Source of the DNA: JAICTV01 sp035634055
GTDB lineage: Bacteria; Planctomycetota; Phycisphaerae; Tepidisphaerales; Tepidisphaeraceae
Assembly: GCA_035634055.1 (NCBI GenBank)
Contig: DASQDR010000035.1
Span: 1-21,494, forward strand
Reading direction: 5' to 3'
DNA: 21,494 nucleotides
Positions 14,077-21,360 of the stretch are shown here, piece after piece. A program made the translations under genes and the position numbers. Within the stretch, counting starts at the first letter, position 1. Each line of letters opens with the position of its first letter. A model generated the notes under the pieces. That model was not told the DNA's origin. It saw only the letters and a list, made by a program, of their open reading frames with translations, and made no database searches.

Positions 14077-15996
14077 TCAAGCCAGCAATTCTTCCAGGCT
14101 CTGGCGGACGTCATCGTCGTCGTCCACCTGCGCGTCATCCGAGCCGGTGCCGCCGTTGACGATGTCGTAGGTTTGGTCGCGGGCGTACAGGACGTCGTCG
14201 TCGGCGCCGCCGTAGAGGTTGTCCAGGCCGACGCCGCCGTTGAGCAGATCGGCGCCGTTGCCGCCGTGGACGGTGTCGTTGCCGTAGTCGCCGTAGAGCT
14301 TGTCGGCGGACGATTCGCCGGAGAGGACGTCGTTGTCGTCGCCGCCGTACAGGCGATCGACGCCGGCGCCGCCGGTCATGACGTCGTTGCCCTTCTCGCC
14401 GTACATGCGGTCTCGGCCGTTGCCGCCGACGAGGCGGTCGCGCCCGGCGGAGCCGGCGAGGCGGTCGTCCCCCTCGCCGCCGAAGATCAGGTCGTTGCCG
14501 CCGGAGCCGGTGATCGTGTCGTTGTTGTCCCCGCCGGTGAGGGTGTCGTCCCCGTCGCCGCCCAGCACGTAGCACTCGGTGACGCCGGGGCCGATGGTGA
14601 CGGTGTCCGCCCCCGCGCCGGCGAGCACGTTGAACTGCCCGACGGCGTCGGGATCCAGGGTCTGCACCACGCCGTTGACGTCCAGCTTGTACCCCTCGGC
14701 GTCCTTGGTGATGGAGATGATGTCGGCGGCGTCGGTGCCGCTGACCAGGAGGGTTTCCTGCTCGTTGGTCACCACGCCGACGGGGAGCTGCCCGCTCAGT
14801 TCCCACTGGCCGATGTCGCCGTAGTTGCCCTCGGAGGAGACGGTGACGAAATAGGTTCCGCTGGCGATGTTGGTGGTGATGGTCTCGCTCAGGCTGGCGC
14901 CGTCGGCGCTGGCCAGCACGGTGCCGAAGGCGTCGGTCAGGGTAATGCTGGCGTCGAGCATCCCGCCGTAGCCCGCCGGGTTGACCGTGAAGCGCACCTG
15001 CCCGGCCGGGGCGGTGAAGCTGAAGGTGTCGCGGTCGGTCCGCTGGTGGATGACGCCCTTGGTGCTGACCGTGCCGTTGATCCCCTTGAGCACCGTGGCG
15101 GAGAACTGCGTGTCGCCGAAGTCGTCCGCCCGGTACCCGAAGCCGTTCTGCGGCCCCGAGAGGATCGACAGGTCGTCCTGGTGGATGATCGGCTTCTCGG
15201 CGCTGGTATTGGTGACGACGTTGGTCGGGCTGTTCGGGCCGAACCACCACAGCCCCCGCTTGGCGAAGTCGCTGTAGCCCATGATGGGGGCGATGTACTG
15301 ATCGCCGGTGGAGTACTCCTGCTCGACCTTGGAGCCGTCCTTGGTGTAGCGGCGCTGGTGCTCCAGGCCGAACATGTGGCCCGCCTCGTGGGCGGCGGTC
15401 TCGCCCGCGCCGATGTTGTTCTCGACGGTGCCGCCGGTGAAGGTGAAGGCGACGTTGGGCCCGTCGGTGTAGAACCCGCCCAGCGCCGCGACGCCGTCCA
15501 CGCCACTGCCGAGCCAGTCCCCGCTGTCGCCGCCGAAGACCATGACCGCGGTCTTGCCGTTGTCGCGGTTGCCCGGATCAACGGTGGTCACGTCGATCCT
15601 GAACGGGCTGAACTTCTCGGCGACGCGGGACCAGATCTCGCGGATCTGGTTCAGCTCAAACGAGTTGAACGATCGCGCGTCGCCATCGCGGTCGAACGCG
15701 GGGGTTTCCGGGACGCTGATGCCCAGCCAATCGGGGATGGCCGCGTGCCCGTTGAAGTCGAGGTACAGCTTGGCCGGCGCGCTGGCGAGGCTGTGGAGCT
15801 GCGGCACCGACGTGAGCGGCGACGCCATCAGGACGCGCCGCTCGAATTGTTCCATGCGCGCCGCCCGCCCCGCGCGGGTCGACGTCGATCGCCGCGCCGC
15901 CGCTTCGCCGGAGACCGCGCGCTGCGCCAGGGGCATCCGGACCGCGGCGCAAGCCGCCCACAGCGGCGAGCGCCGCTTGATCAGAGATGAATTCAC
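14077..15996 (-). CDS. Secreted metzincin-type metalloprotease with PPC-like domain and RTX-like calcium-binding repeats
   Basis: A 639-residue protein. Residues 47-59 hold the planctomycete LEPR-XLL-like motif MEQFERRVLMAS. The catalytic domain (about 75-285) has the full metzincin zinc motif HEAGHMFGLEH (His203, Glu204, His207, His213) and a likely Met-turn in IMGYS (Met239). Residues 290-390 look like a bacterial pre-peptidase C-terminal (PPC) beta-sandwich (DRDTFSFTAPAG, GTYFVTVSS). From about 478 to 620 run GGxGxDxL-type nonapeptides, expected to bind calcium, then an acidic tail ending ELLA. The GTG start at 15996 is chosen because AGGAAG (16007-16002) lies 5 nt upstream, the strongest ribosome-binding site in the area; the frame is open to 16281 but that part is repeat-derived. 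It lies downstream of the lipase-like gene on the same strand. It should cut proteins outside the cell; the substrate is unknown. Confidence 0.88.
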   Translation of the reverse strand: MNSSLIKRRSPLWAACAAVRMPLAQRAVSGEAAARRSTSTRAGRAARMEQFERRVLMASPLTSVPQLHSLASAPAKLYLDFNGHAAIPDWLGISVPETPAFDRDGDARSFNSFELNQIREIWSRVAEKFSPFRIDVTTVDPGNRDNGKTAVMVFGGDSGDWLGSGVDGVAALGGFYTDGPNVAFTFTGGTVENNIGAGETAAHEAGHMFGLEHQRRYTKDGSKVEQEYSTGDQYIAPIMGYSDFAKRGLWWFGPNSPTNVVTNTSAEKPIIHQDDLSILSGPQNGFGYRADDFGDTQFSATVLKGINGTVSTKGVIHQRTDRDTFSFTAPAGQVRFTVNPAGYGGMLDASITLTDAFGTVLASADGASLSETITTNIASGTYFVTVSSEGNYGDIGQWELSGQLPVGVVTNEQETLLVSGTDAADIISITKDAEGYKLDVNGVVQTLDPDAVGQFNVLAGAGADTVTIGPGVTECYVLGGDGDDTLTGGDNNDTITGSGGNDLIFGGEGDDRLAGSAGRDRLVGGNGRDRMYGEKGNDVMTGGAGVDRLYGGDDNDVLSGESSADKLYGDYGNDTVHGGNGADLLNGGVGLDNLYGGADDDVLYARDQTYDIVNGGTGSDDAQVDDDDDVRQSLEELLA

Positions 15997-16145
15997 GTCG
16001 TCTTCCTCAACAGGATCCAGAAGGGGCCCCACAGCGCGCGTCGCGATCTGTTGCGGGAAGAGATGTGACCATCGACCCCCGCGGCGGCGATGATAACCGC
16101 GCCCGAGCCCGGACCGAAAGGAAAATCGGCGCGTGCGCGATCCGC

Positions 16146-16252
16146 GCGCTCGCCCCGGCAGCCGCCGGCGCGGGCGCGGTCGGCGGGGCGCTTGCCCCAG
16201 CAGCTGCCGGCGCGCGGGCGCGGTCGGCGGGCGCTCACCCCAGCAGCCGCTC
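16146..16252. repeat. 42-43-bp tandem repeat reaching into the 3' end of the lipase-like gene
   Basis: GCGCT(C/T)GCCCC(G/A)GCAGC-type units begin at 16146, 16188 and 16231 (42- and 43-bp periods), the third incomplete. The third contains the stop codon and last codons of the lipase-like gene (16235 onward), so the first two look like copies of that gene end continued into the spacer. GGGGC-GCTT-GCCCC at 16185-16198 could form a small hairpin. Confidence 0.75.
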
Positions 16253-18004
16253 GATGCCGGCGAACGTGTCACCCGCGTCACGTTCGGCGCGATCGGTGCC
16301 GGGTCCGCCGTCGGAGGCGTCGGCGTCGCTGCCGCCGACGAGGTAGTCGTTGCCGGCGCCGGCGAAGAGCTGGTCGGTGCCGGAATCGCCGTAAAGGCGG
16401 TCGGCGCCGGAGCCGGCGTCGAGGAAGTCGTTGCCGCCGCCGCCGGAGACGCGGTCGTCGCCGCCGCCGGCGAGCAGGCGGTCGCGCCCCGCGCCGCCGT
16501 TGAGGGTGTCGTTGCCGTCGGAGCCGATCAGGATGTCATTACCCGCGCCGCCCACCAGCACGGTGCCGGGCACGCCCGATCCGAGCACGATCGAGTCGTC
16601 CCCCGCGCCGCCGTCGATCACGATGCTGTTCACCGACGCCGCCGGGAACACCTGCGTGAAGTCATGCCGGGTGACGGCGTAGGAGTCGCCGCCGGCGGTG
16701 GCGTAGATGCGATCGAGGCCGCTCGTGCCGTTGACGTTGAGCACGCCGTTGCTCACCGAGGCGAACTTCAGGTCGTTGCCGGGCGACGTGAGGCGCAGCG
16801 ACTGCTCGGCGTAGTCGTAGTGGACGTTCCCCTGCGGGTCGGTCACCTGCGCGTACAGGTAGTAGGTTCCCGGCGACGCCTCCACCGTCGAGCCGCTGAG
16901 CCGCGCGCCGCCGTTCTCGGATCGCGCGAGCGCCCGCCGCGCCAGGCGGGTGACGCTGTTGTCGTTGTAGGGGTTGCGGTCGCGGTCGAGGAAGACCGAG
17001 ACGGTCGCGCGGCTGTCGGCGTCGCCGTACCGCAACGCGACGCGGATCGTCTTGCCCGCCGCCACGCTCGACGCGCCGCCGATTAGCGCCACGTCGCGCA
17101 CGTTCGCCCACTGCGCGCCCGACGCGTCGACGCCGTCGCGCTCTGCGCTGCCGCCGACGATGGTCCCCAGCCCGCCCGCCGGCCTGGCGGCGCCGGCGCT
17201 GATCCGGCTGAAGGCGAAGCCCGCTTGGTCCCGCCCGGGCGCGGCCGGCGTCCCCTTGAACCACGTGCTCTTCGCCGGCGAGACGATGGTGGCGTCCGGG
17301 TCGATCGTCGCGATGTAGTACGCCCCCGCCCCGACGTGCGGATCGCCGGCATTGTCCACCTGCACCGTCTGGTTCAGGCTCACGTTGTGCGCGCCGTCGA
17401 CCGGCTGCCCGTCGAAGCCAGTGGCGAGGTTGTCGTCGCTCCGCCAGTAGTTGTCGGCGAAGACGACGTTCTCGGTCACGCGCATCGGCCCGTCGACGAA
17501 GTCACCGAGCCCCGGCACCACGCCGCCGGCGGGGACGGGGTCGATGTAGGTGACCTGATCGACCCACACGCCGCGCTCCCCCAGCGCCGCCGCCAGGTTG
17601 GAGACGACCGACGCGCCGCGGCTCGGTCCGGCCAGGTGAAGCTCCTGCTCGACCAATTTGTGCTCGGCCATGAAGTCCGCCACCGCCCGCGCGATCGCCA
17701 CCGTGCCGGTGGTGTTCGCGTCGGACCAGTCCAGGCGGATGATCATCTCACCGGACGGCACCTCGTTGATGCGCGGCGTGTCGGCGTCGTGGGCGAAGGA
17801 CGTGACGGTGACGTCGCCGTCGTCCTCGCCAACGCTCATCACGTACTGCGCCGCGCCGCCGGCCCGCTTGGCGATCAGGTCGGACGTGCGCGCCACGTCG
17901 CCGCCGGCGCTGCCGCCTTGCCCATGGGTGATCAACGTGACGCCGCTCAGCAAGCGGCGGGACTCGAGCGCTTCGACGCAGGGGGTAAGGCGATGGCGCG
18001 ACAT
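16235..18004 (-). CDS. Secreted serine hydrolase (lipase-like) with RTX-like calcium-binding repeats
   Basis: A 589-residue protein. The N terminus holds VEALESRRLLSG (10-21), a LEPR-XLL-like planctomycete export/sorting motif. An alpha/beta-hydrolase-like domain follows immediately: HGQGG (27-31, oxyanion loop), nucleophile elbow GPSRG with probable catalytic Ser128, Asp155 in TYIDPVP and a candidate His206 in DGAHN. Residues 280-405 form a beta-rich domain (VSVFLDRDRNPYND, GTYYLYAQVTDPQGNVHYDYAE) of the kind that links exoenzymes to repeats. Glycine/aspartate nonapeptides (GGAGND, GSDGNDTLNGGAGRDRL) occupy about 465-560, then an acidic tail ending ERLLG. The ATG at 18004 precedes the signal motif directly; only a weak GAAAGAA lies upstream. 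Probably a calcium-stabilised extracellular lipase or esterase; the hydrolase call rests on motifs and could be a non-enzymatic relative. It precedes the protease gene, 238 bp away. Confidence 0.78.
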   Translation of the reverse strand: MSRHRLTPCVEALESRRLLSGVTLITHGQGGSAGGDVARTSDLIAKRAGGAAQYVMSVGEDDGDVTVTSFAHDADTPRINEVPSGEMIIRLDWSDANTTGTVAIARAVADFMAEHKLVEQELHLAGPSRGASVVSNLAAALGERGVWVDQVTYIDPVPAGGVVPGLGDFVDGPMRVTENVVFADNYWRSDDNLATGFDGQPVDGAHNVSLNQTVQVDNAGDPHVGAGAYYIATIDPDATIVSPAKSTWFKGTPAAPGRDQAGFAFSRISAGAARPAGGLGTIVGGSAERDGVDASGAQWANVRDVALIGGASSVAAGKTIRVALRYGDADSRATVSVFLDRDRNPYNDNSVTRLARRALARSENGGARLSGSTVEASPGTYYLYAQVTDPQGNVHYDYAEQSLRLTSPGNDLKFASVSNGVLNVNGTSGLDRIYATAGGDSYAVTRHDFTQVFPAASVNSIVIDGGAGDDSIVLGSGVPGTVLVGGAGNDILIGSDGNDTLNGGAGRDRLLAGGGDDRVSGGGGNDFLDAGSGADRLYGDSGTDQLFAGAGNDYLVGGSDADASDGGPGTDRAERDAGDTFAGIERLLG

Positions 18005-18132
18005 GCTTGAAATTCTTTCAAACCGCGTGCCGTAGGAGGTTAACCTGGGTGATCTTGCGCCCGCCGGGCTCCCGCGTCCGCTGAAAAAAAGCGGGATCGC
18101 GTCGTGTTGGCGGGGGCGAACGTAGGAGTGCT

Positions 18133-18519
18133 ATGGATCTGAACCCGTTCGATGAGCCATGGGGGGACGCAAGAACCCTGGACTACGCGAGGCCGTCGCG
18201 CCAGGCTCCGGAGGCACGGGGGGCGGCGACGAGCATGGCGATGCGTGGGGTCTACACGCACGCGTGCGGCGTCGGGCTCCTGTCGGTCAGCCCTTTCGTC
18301 CCGCTCGGCCTCTTCCTCTGGTTTGGGATGATCGTGATGCTTCTTTTTGTGGGATTCCCGCTGTTCGTCATCTCCACCACCTTGGTGATTCTGGAATGGC
18401 GATCATGGGGGCGGCGCTTGCGGGGTGGTGGCGGTCGTGGTGGCGGGGCGGCAGCGGCGGGATCCGTGGCCGTGCGGGCGCGCGGCATCAATGGCGCAAA
18501 GGTGTGGGTCAGGCGTTGA
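18133..18519 (+). CDS. Small membrane protein of unknown function
   Basis: A 128-residue protein that I do not recognise. AGGAG at 18124-18128, 4 nt before the ATG, is a good ribosome-binding site and the main reason for calling it. Residues 1-40 are hydrophilic. A hydrophobic stretch of about 45 residues (GVGLLSVSPFVPLGLFLWFG, then MIVMLLFVGFPLFVISTTLVIL) would make two membrane helices or one hairpin. After EWRSWGRRLR comes a glycine/alanine-rich basic tail, which by the positive-inside rule probably faces the cytoplasm. It is divergent from the lipase-like gene (128 bp apart), and its last 11 bp overlap the end of a small minus-strand gene. Confidence 0.55.
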   Translation: MDLNPFDEPWGDARTLDYARPSRQAPEARGAATSMAMRGVYTHACGVGLLSVSPFVPLGLFLWFGMIVMLLFVGFPLFVISTTLVILEWRSWGRRLRGGGGRGGGAAAAGSVAVRARGINGAKVWVRR

Positions 18520-18685
18520 CGGGAATCAGCGCGGGGTCGGCGGCCGCCGGTGACTTAACCTGCCGCGCGACGTACGCCAGCGACAGGACCAGCACCAGGT
18601 AGGGGGCGAAGAAGTTGAATCCTTCCACGCCGACCAGCGCTACCAACGGGAACAGCCGCAGGATTCTCGGACCCGGGAGTCGCAT
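18509..18685 (-). CDS. Very small membrane protein, 58 residues, unknown function
   Basis: Begins MRLPGPRILRLFPLVALVGV (1-20), then EGFNFFAPYLVLVLSLAYVA (21-40), and ends in a polar tail RQVKSPAAADPALIPVNA. The arrangement is a basic N terminus, one long or two short hydrophobic helices with a short Glu-Gly-Phe-Asn break, and a hydrophilic tail, as in real small membrane proteins. Codon third positions are mostly G or C, like the neighbours. Upstream only a weak AGG is seen close to the ATG. It overlaps the end of the opposite-strand small membrane gene by 11 bp and lies downstream of the GH4 gene, with a hairpin-rich 117-bp spacer between. No family recognised. Confidence 0.5.
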   Translation of the reverse strand: MRLPGPRILRLFPLVALVGVEGFNFFAPYLVLVLSLAYVARQVKSPAAADPALIPVNA

Positions 18686-18717
18686 CGCCTGGCAAACGTA
18701 CCACGGAAGGCAAGCCG

Positions 18718-18770
18718 ACCCGAACGGGTGTTTGTTGAATCGACACCCCGTTCACCGCCCGACGGGTGAA
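18718..18770 (-). promoter_or_regulatory. Three overlapping hairpins downstream of the GH4 gene
   Basis: (1) ACCCG/CGGGT at 18718-18722 and 18725-18729. (2) AACGGGTGT (18723-18731) with ACACCCCGTT (18743-18752), nine pairs and one bulge. (3) TTCACC/GGTGAA at 18751-18756 and 18765-18770. Hairpin 2 shares bases with both others, so they exclude each other. They lie 33 nt beyond the GH4 stop and about 32 nt before the small membrane gene's ATG. A rho-independent terminator is possible but no T-run follows. Confidence 0.4.
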
Positions 18771-18802
18771 GCGGGGCGGGCGATAGCGGTTGTCCGCCAG
18801 CA

Positions 18803-20389
18803 TTACCGGAACCCGGGCAAGTACTCGCTTTCGGCCTCGAACATCTCCAGGGTCATCTGCCGGATCTCGCGCGGCGAGAGGATGGCGGCGGTGAGCGGGT
18901 CGAGCATCAGGGCGTGGACGGCCGCCTCCTTGCTCTTCTCGATGCACGCCTTGGCCGCCAGGTCGAAGTAGGCCATGTTGCTGGCGCAGACGTGCGCCAT
19001 CTGCGGCGGCAGGGCGCCGTAGCGGGTGGGGGTGACGCCGTTGCGATCGACCAGGCAGGCGACCTCGACCGCGCCGTCGCCGAACAAGTTGGTGATGAGC
19101 TTCCCGCCCTCGCCGCTGCCGCGCACGCCGGGGCGCTCGGCGTTGTTCATCACGTTGCCGTGGATGCGGAACGGGGCATCCTTCTCGCGCGCCTCGATGA
19201 TCCACGATGCGTACTCCCAGGAGCGCTCGAGCTTCACCTGCTCCTCGCCGCGCACCAGCTTGGCGCGGTGCTCGTCGGCGTTCTTGCGCCAGGTGGGCCA
19301 GTTGGTGGCGTAGAACCGGCTGCCACCGTTGTACCCCAGCCGCAGCAGCTTGCGCCCCGCCTCGTTCTTGCGGTAGTAGGGGAGGTACTCGCTGAGGTGC
19401 CCGGAGCTCTCGGTGATGAACGCGCCGAACTGCACGCACATGTCCTTGCGGATCAGGTCCTCGTGCTTGTACTTCTTCTCGACGTGGCTGTTCTGCCACG
19501 GGGTGTCGTTGGCGCTGTCGTGGGAGGCAAGGCCGGCGTCGGCCTCGCGGACGCCTTCCTCGATCTCCCGGCGGAACTGCTCGTACAGCTTGCCGCCGTA
19601 CAGGTCGCGCCCGCCGTGCCGCAGCTTGGTGAACCACGCCAAGTGGTTGATGCCCGCGCACTCCCACTCCATCTCGTCGTAGGGCACGCCGGCGTACTCG
19701 GCGAGCAGGTGGCTGGTCCCCTGCACGCTGTGGCAGAGCCCGACGATCGGCACCTCCGGCACCGCCCGCCCGCCGGCGAGCACCAGCATGCTCATCGGGT
19801 TGGTGTAGTTCAGCATGATCGCCTGCGGCGCCAGGTCGCGCAGGTCGCGCAAGATGTCGAGGAACACCGGCACCGTGCGCAGCCCCTTGAACAGGCCGCC
19901 CGGGCCGAGCGTGTCGCCGATGCACTGGTCGACGCCGTACTTCAGCGGGATGTCGTTGTCATAGGCGACGCACGCGGTGCCGGAGACCTCGACCGAGCAA
20001 ATGGCGTAATCGGTCCCCGGCAGCACCTCGCGGCGGTCGGTGCTGGCGCGCACGGTCCAGCCGTCCTGGCGATTAATCTGGCGGATCAGCCGGCCAATCA
20101 CCTCGTGCATCATCGACAGCCGCTCGCGGTCCACGTCCACCAGCCGGATCTCGCCGCGCTCGGCGCCGGGCATCATCAGGATGTCGCGGCAGATCGTGGG
20201 GCAGAAGCCCGAACCGGCGCCGAGGAACGTCACGTTGATCGGGCGGGTGAACTTGCCCTTGAGCCCCTGTTGCGAGTCGGCCGCCTGCGTGTGGGCGGCG
20301 TGGCCCTGCTTCGCCTCGTCCGGCTTGGCGTGGGCGCTCGGGGCGTGTTCGGTCTGGGCCTGGGCCGGCTTGGTCGCGACTGCGGTCAT
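18803..20389 (-). CDS. Glycoside hydrolase family 4 enzyme, probably alpha-galactosidase-type
   Basis: A 528-residue GH4 protein; GH4 enzymes cleave glycosides by an NAD- and Mn-dependent oxidation-elimination mechanism in the cytoplasm. Visible are the NAD-binding strand INVTFLGAGSGF (51-62) with VDVDRERL (84-91), NYTNPMSM (194-201), the metal-binding cysteine in GLCHSVQGT (Cys219) and histidine in GINHLAW (His249). The CHS(V)QGT form fits MelA/alpha-glucuronidase-like members better than 6-phospho-glucosidases, so an unphosphorylated alpha-galactoside or uronoside is likely. The first 46 residues are an unusual Ala/Gln/His/Lys-rich extension. The start is well supported: AGGAG at 20401-20397 lies 7 nt before the ATG. 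It follows folD by 96 bp on the same strand and may be cotranscribed. No sugar transporter is adjacent. Confidence 0.85.
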   Translation of the reverse strand: MTAVATKPAQAQTEHAPSAHAKPDEAKQGHAAHTQAADSQQGLKGKFTRPINVTFLGAGSGFCPTICRDILMMPGAERGEIRLVDVDRERLSMMHEVIGRLIRQINRQDGWTVRASTDRREVLPGTDYAICSVEVSGTACVAYDNDIPLKYGVDQCIGDTLGPGGLFKGLRTVPVFLDILRDLRDLAPQAIMLNYTNPMSMLVLAGGRAVPEVPIVGLCHSVQGTSHLLAEYAGVPYDEMEWECAGINHLAWFTKLRHGGRDLYGGKLYEQFRREIEEGVREADAGLASHDSANDTPWQNSHVEKKYKHEDLIRKDMCVQFGAFITESSGHLSEYLPYYRKNEAGRKLLRLGYNGGSRFYATNWPTWRKNADEHRAKLVRGEEQVKLERSWEYASWIIEAREKDAPFRIHGNVMNNAERPGVRGSGEGGKLITNLFGDGAVEVACLVDRNGVTPTRYGALPPQMAHVCASNMAYFDLAAKACIEKSKEAAVHALMLDPLTAAILSPREIRQMTLEMFEAESEYLPGFR

Positions 20390-20485
20390 GGATCAACTCC
20401 TCTGGCCGTGAAGGTAGCACGCGGGTCGGCGGGATCAACTTCGGCGGGAACGTTAAGAATTATTACTGCCGCGCGGCCGGGCGGG

Positions 20486-21346
20486 TCACGGCTTTTCTGC
20501 CAGGATCTCGGCGCTGCGAAGGGTGTTGCGGAGCAACATCGCGACAGTCATCGGCCCGACGCCGCCGGGGACGGGCGTCAGGTGCCCGGCCTTGTCGCGC
20601 ACCTCGTCGAAGGCGACGTCGCCCACCGTCTTCTTCGTGCCGTCGGGCAGGGTGACGCGATTGATTCCGACGTCGATGACCGTCGCCCCCGGCCGCACGT
20701 GCTCGGCGGTGATCAGGCCGGGCTTCCCGACCGCCACCACGAGCACCTCCGCCCGGCGGGTGTGGTCGATCAGGTTCCGGGTGGCAACGTGGCACAACGT
20801 GACCGTCGCCATCTGCTCGGCCAGTAGCAGCGCGATCGGCTTGCCCGCGATCTCGCTGGCGCCCACCACCACCGCCTCCGCCCCGCGCAGCGGCACGCTG
20901 GTTGACTTGATCAGCTCGATCACGCTCAGCGCGGTGCACGGGGCGATCAGCGTTCGGCCGTAAACGACGTAGCCGATGTTGGCGGGATTGACCCCCTCGA
21001 CATCCTTCACCACGTCGATCTCGTACTGCATCCGCGCCGCGTTAAGCTGAGGCGGGAGCGGCAGGTGCATCATGATCCCGGTGACCGCCCGGTCGGCGTT
21101 GAGCCGGCGGATCTCGAGCTTCAGTTGCCTTGCGGAAGTCTCGGCGGGCAGCTTCAAGAGCTGGTAATCGATGCCGACGGCGCGGCACGCCTCCGCCTGG
21201 CGGTGAGCGTACAGCTCGGCGGCGTGCGTCCCGCCGACCAGGATCGCGGTGAGCTGGACCGGCCTGCCCAGGGCGCCGACGCGGGCGCGGACCTCCTGCT
21301 TGAGGGTCTCCGCCAGGGCCAAGCCGTCGATCAGCGCTGCCGCCAT
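20486..21346 (-). CDS. folD: FolD-family methylenetetrahydrofolate dehydrogenase/cyclohydrolase homologue with altered active site
   Basis: A 286-residue protein of normal FolD length. FolD oxidises 5,10-methylene-THF and hydrolyses methenyl-THF to 10-formyl-THF in the cytoplasm. Family features are MAAALIDG, KDVEGVNPANIG (114-125), the Rossmann loop VVVGASEIAGKP (159-170), VLVVAVGKPG, VIDVGINR and TPVPGGVGPMTVAMLLRNTL. The active-site tyrosine is kept (Tyr46), but the essential lysine four residues on (E. coli Lys54) is Gln50, the glutamine of QLPLP (Gln98) is His94, and the aspartate of DVDG (Asp121) is Glu117. The usual PCTPxG is PCTALS. This pattern suggests loss of cyclohydrolase activity, perhaps a monofunctional dehydrogenase or another function. 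A TATAAT lies 8 bp before the ATG, so the mRNA may be leaderless. The gene symbol reflects the family, not proven activity. Confidence 0.85.
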   Translation of the reverse strand: MAAALIDGLALAETLKQEVRARVGALGRPVQLTAILVGGTHAAELYAHRQAEACRAVGIDYQLLKLPAETSARQLKLEIRRLNADRAVTGIMMHLPLPPQLNAARMQYEIDVVKDVEGVNPANIGYVVYGRTLIAPCTALSVIELIKSTSVPLRGAEAVVVGASEIAGKPIALLLAEQMATVTLCHVATRNLIDHTRRAEVLVVAVGKPGLITAEHVRPGATVIDVGINRVTLPDGTKKTVGDVAFDEVRDKAGHLTPVPGGVGPMTVAMLLRNTLRSAEILAEKP

Positions 21347-21354
21347 GCGGGCGG

Positions 21355-21360
21355 ATTATA
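21355..21360 (-). promoter_or_regulatory. Perfect -10 element directly upstream of folD
   Basis: TATAAT on the minus strand lies 8 bp before the folD ATG at 21346. Transcription would start at about 21348-21346, leaving a leader of zero to two bases. There is no ribosome-binding site, and no good -35 at 16-18 bp (CTTACC at 17 bp). Confidence 0.5.

Noticed and set aside
14173..15990. 605-codon plus-strand frame opposite the protease gene
   Set aside because: Val/Ala/Gly/Asp-rich antisense shadow of the RTX protein; the minus frame has the zinc motif and a strong ribosome-binding site.
18914..20827. 637-codon plus-strand frame opposite the GH4 and folD genes
   Set aside because: Spans two well-supported minus-strand genes and has antisense composition.
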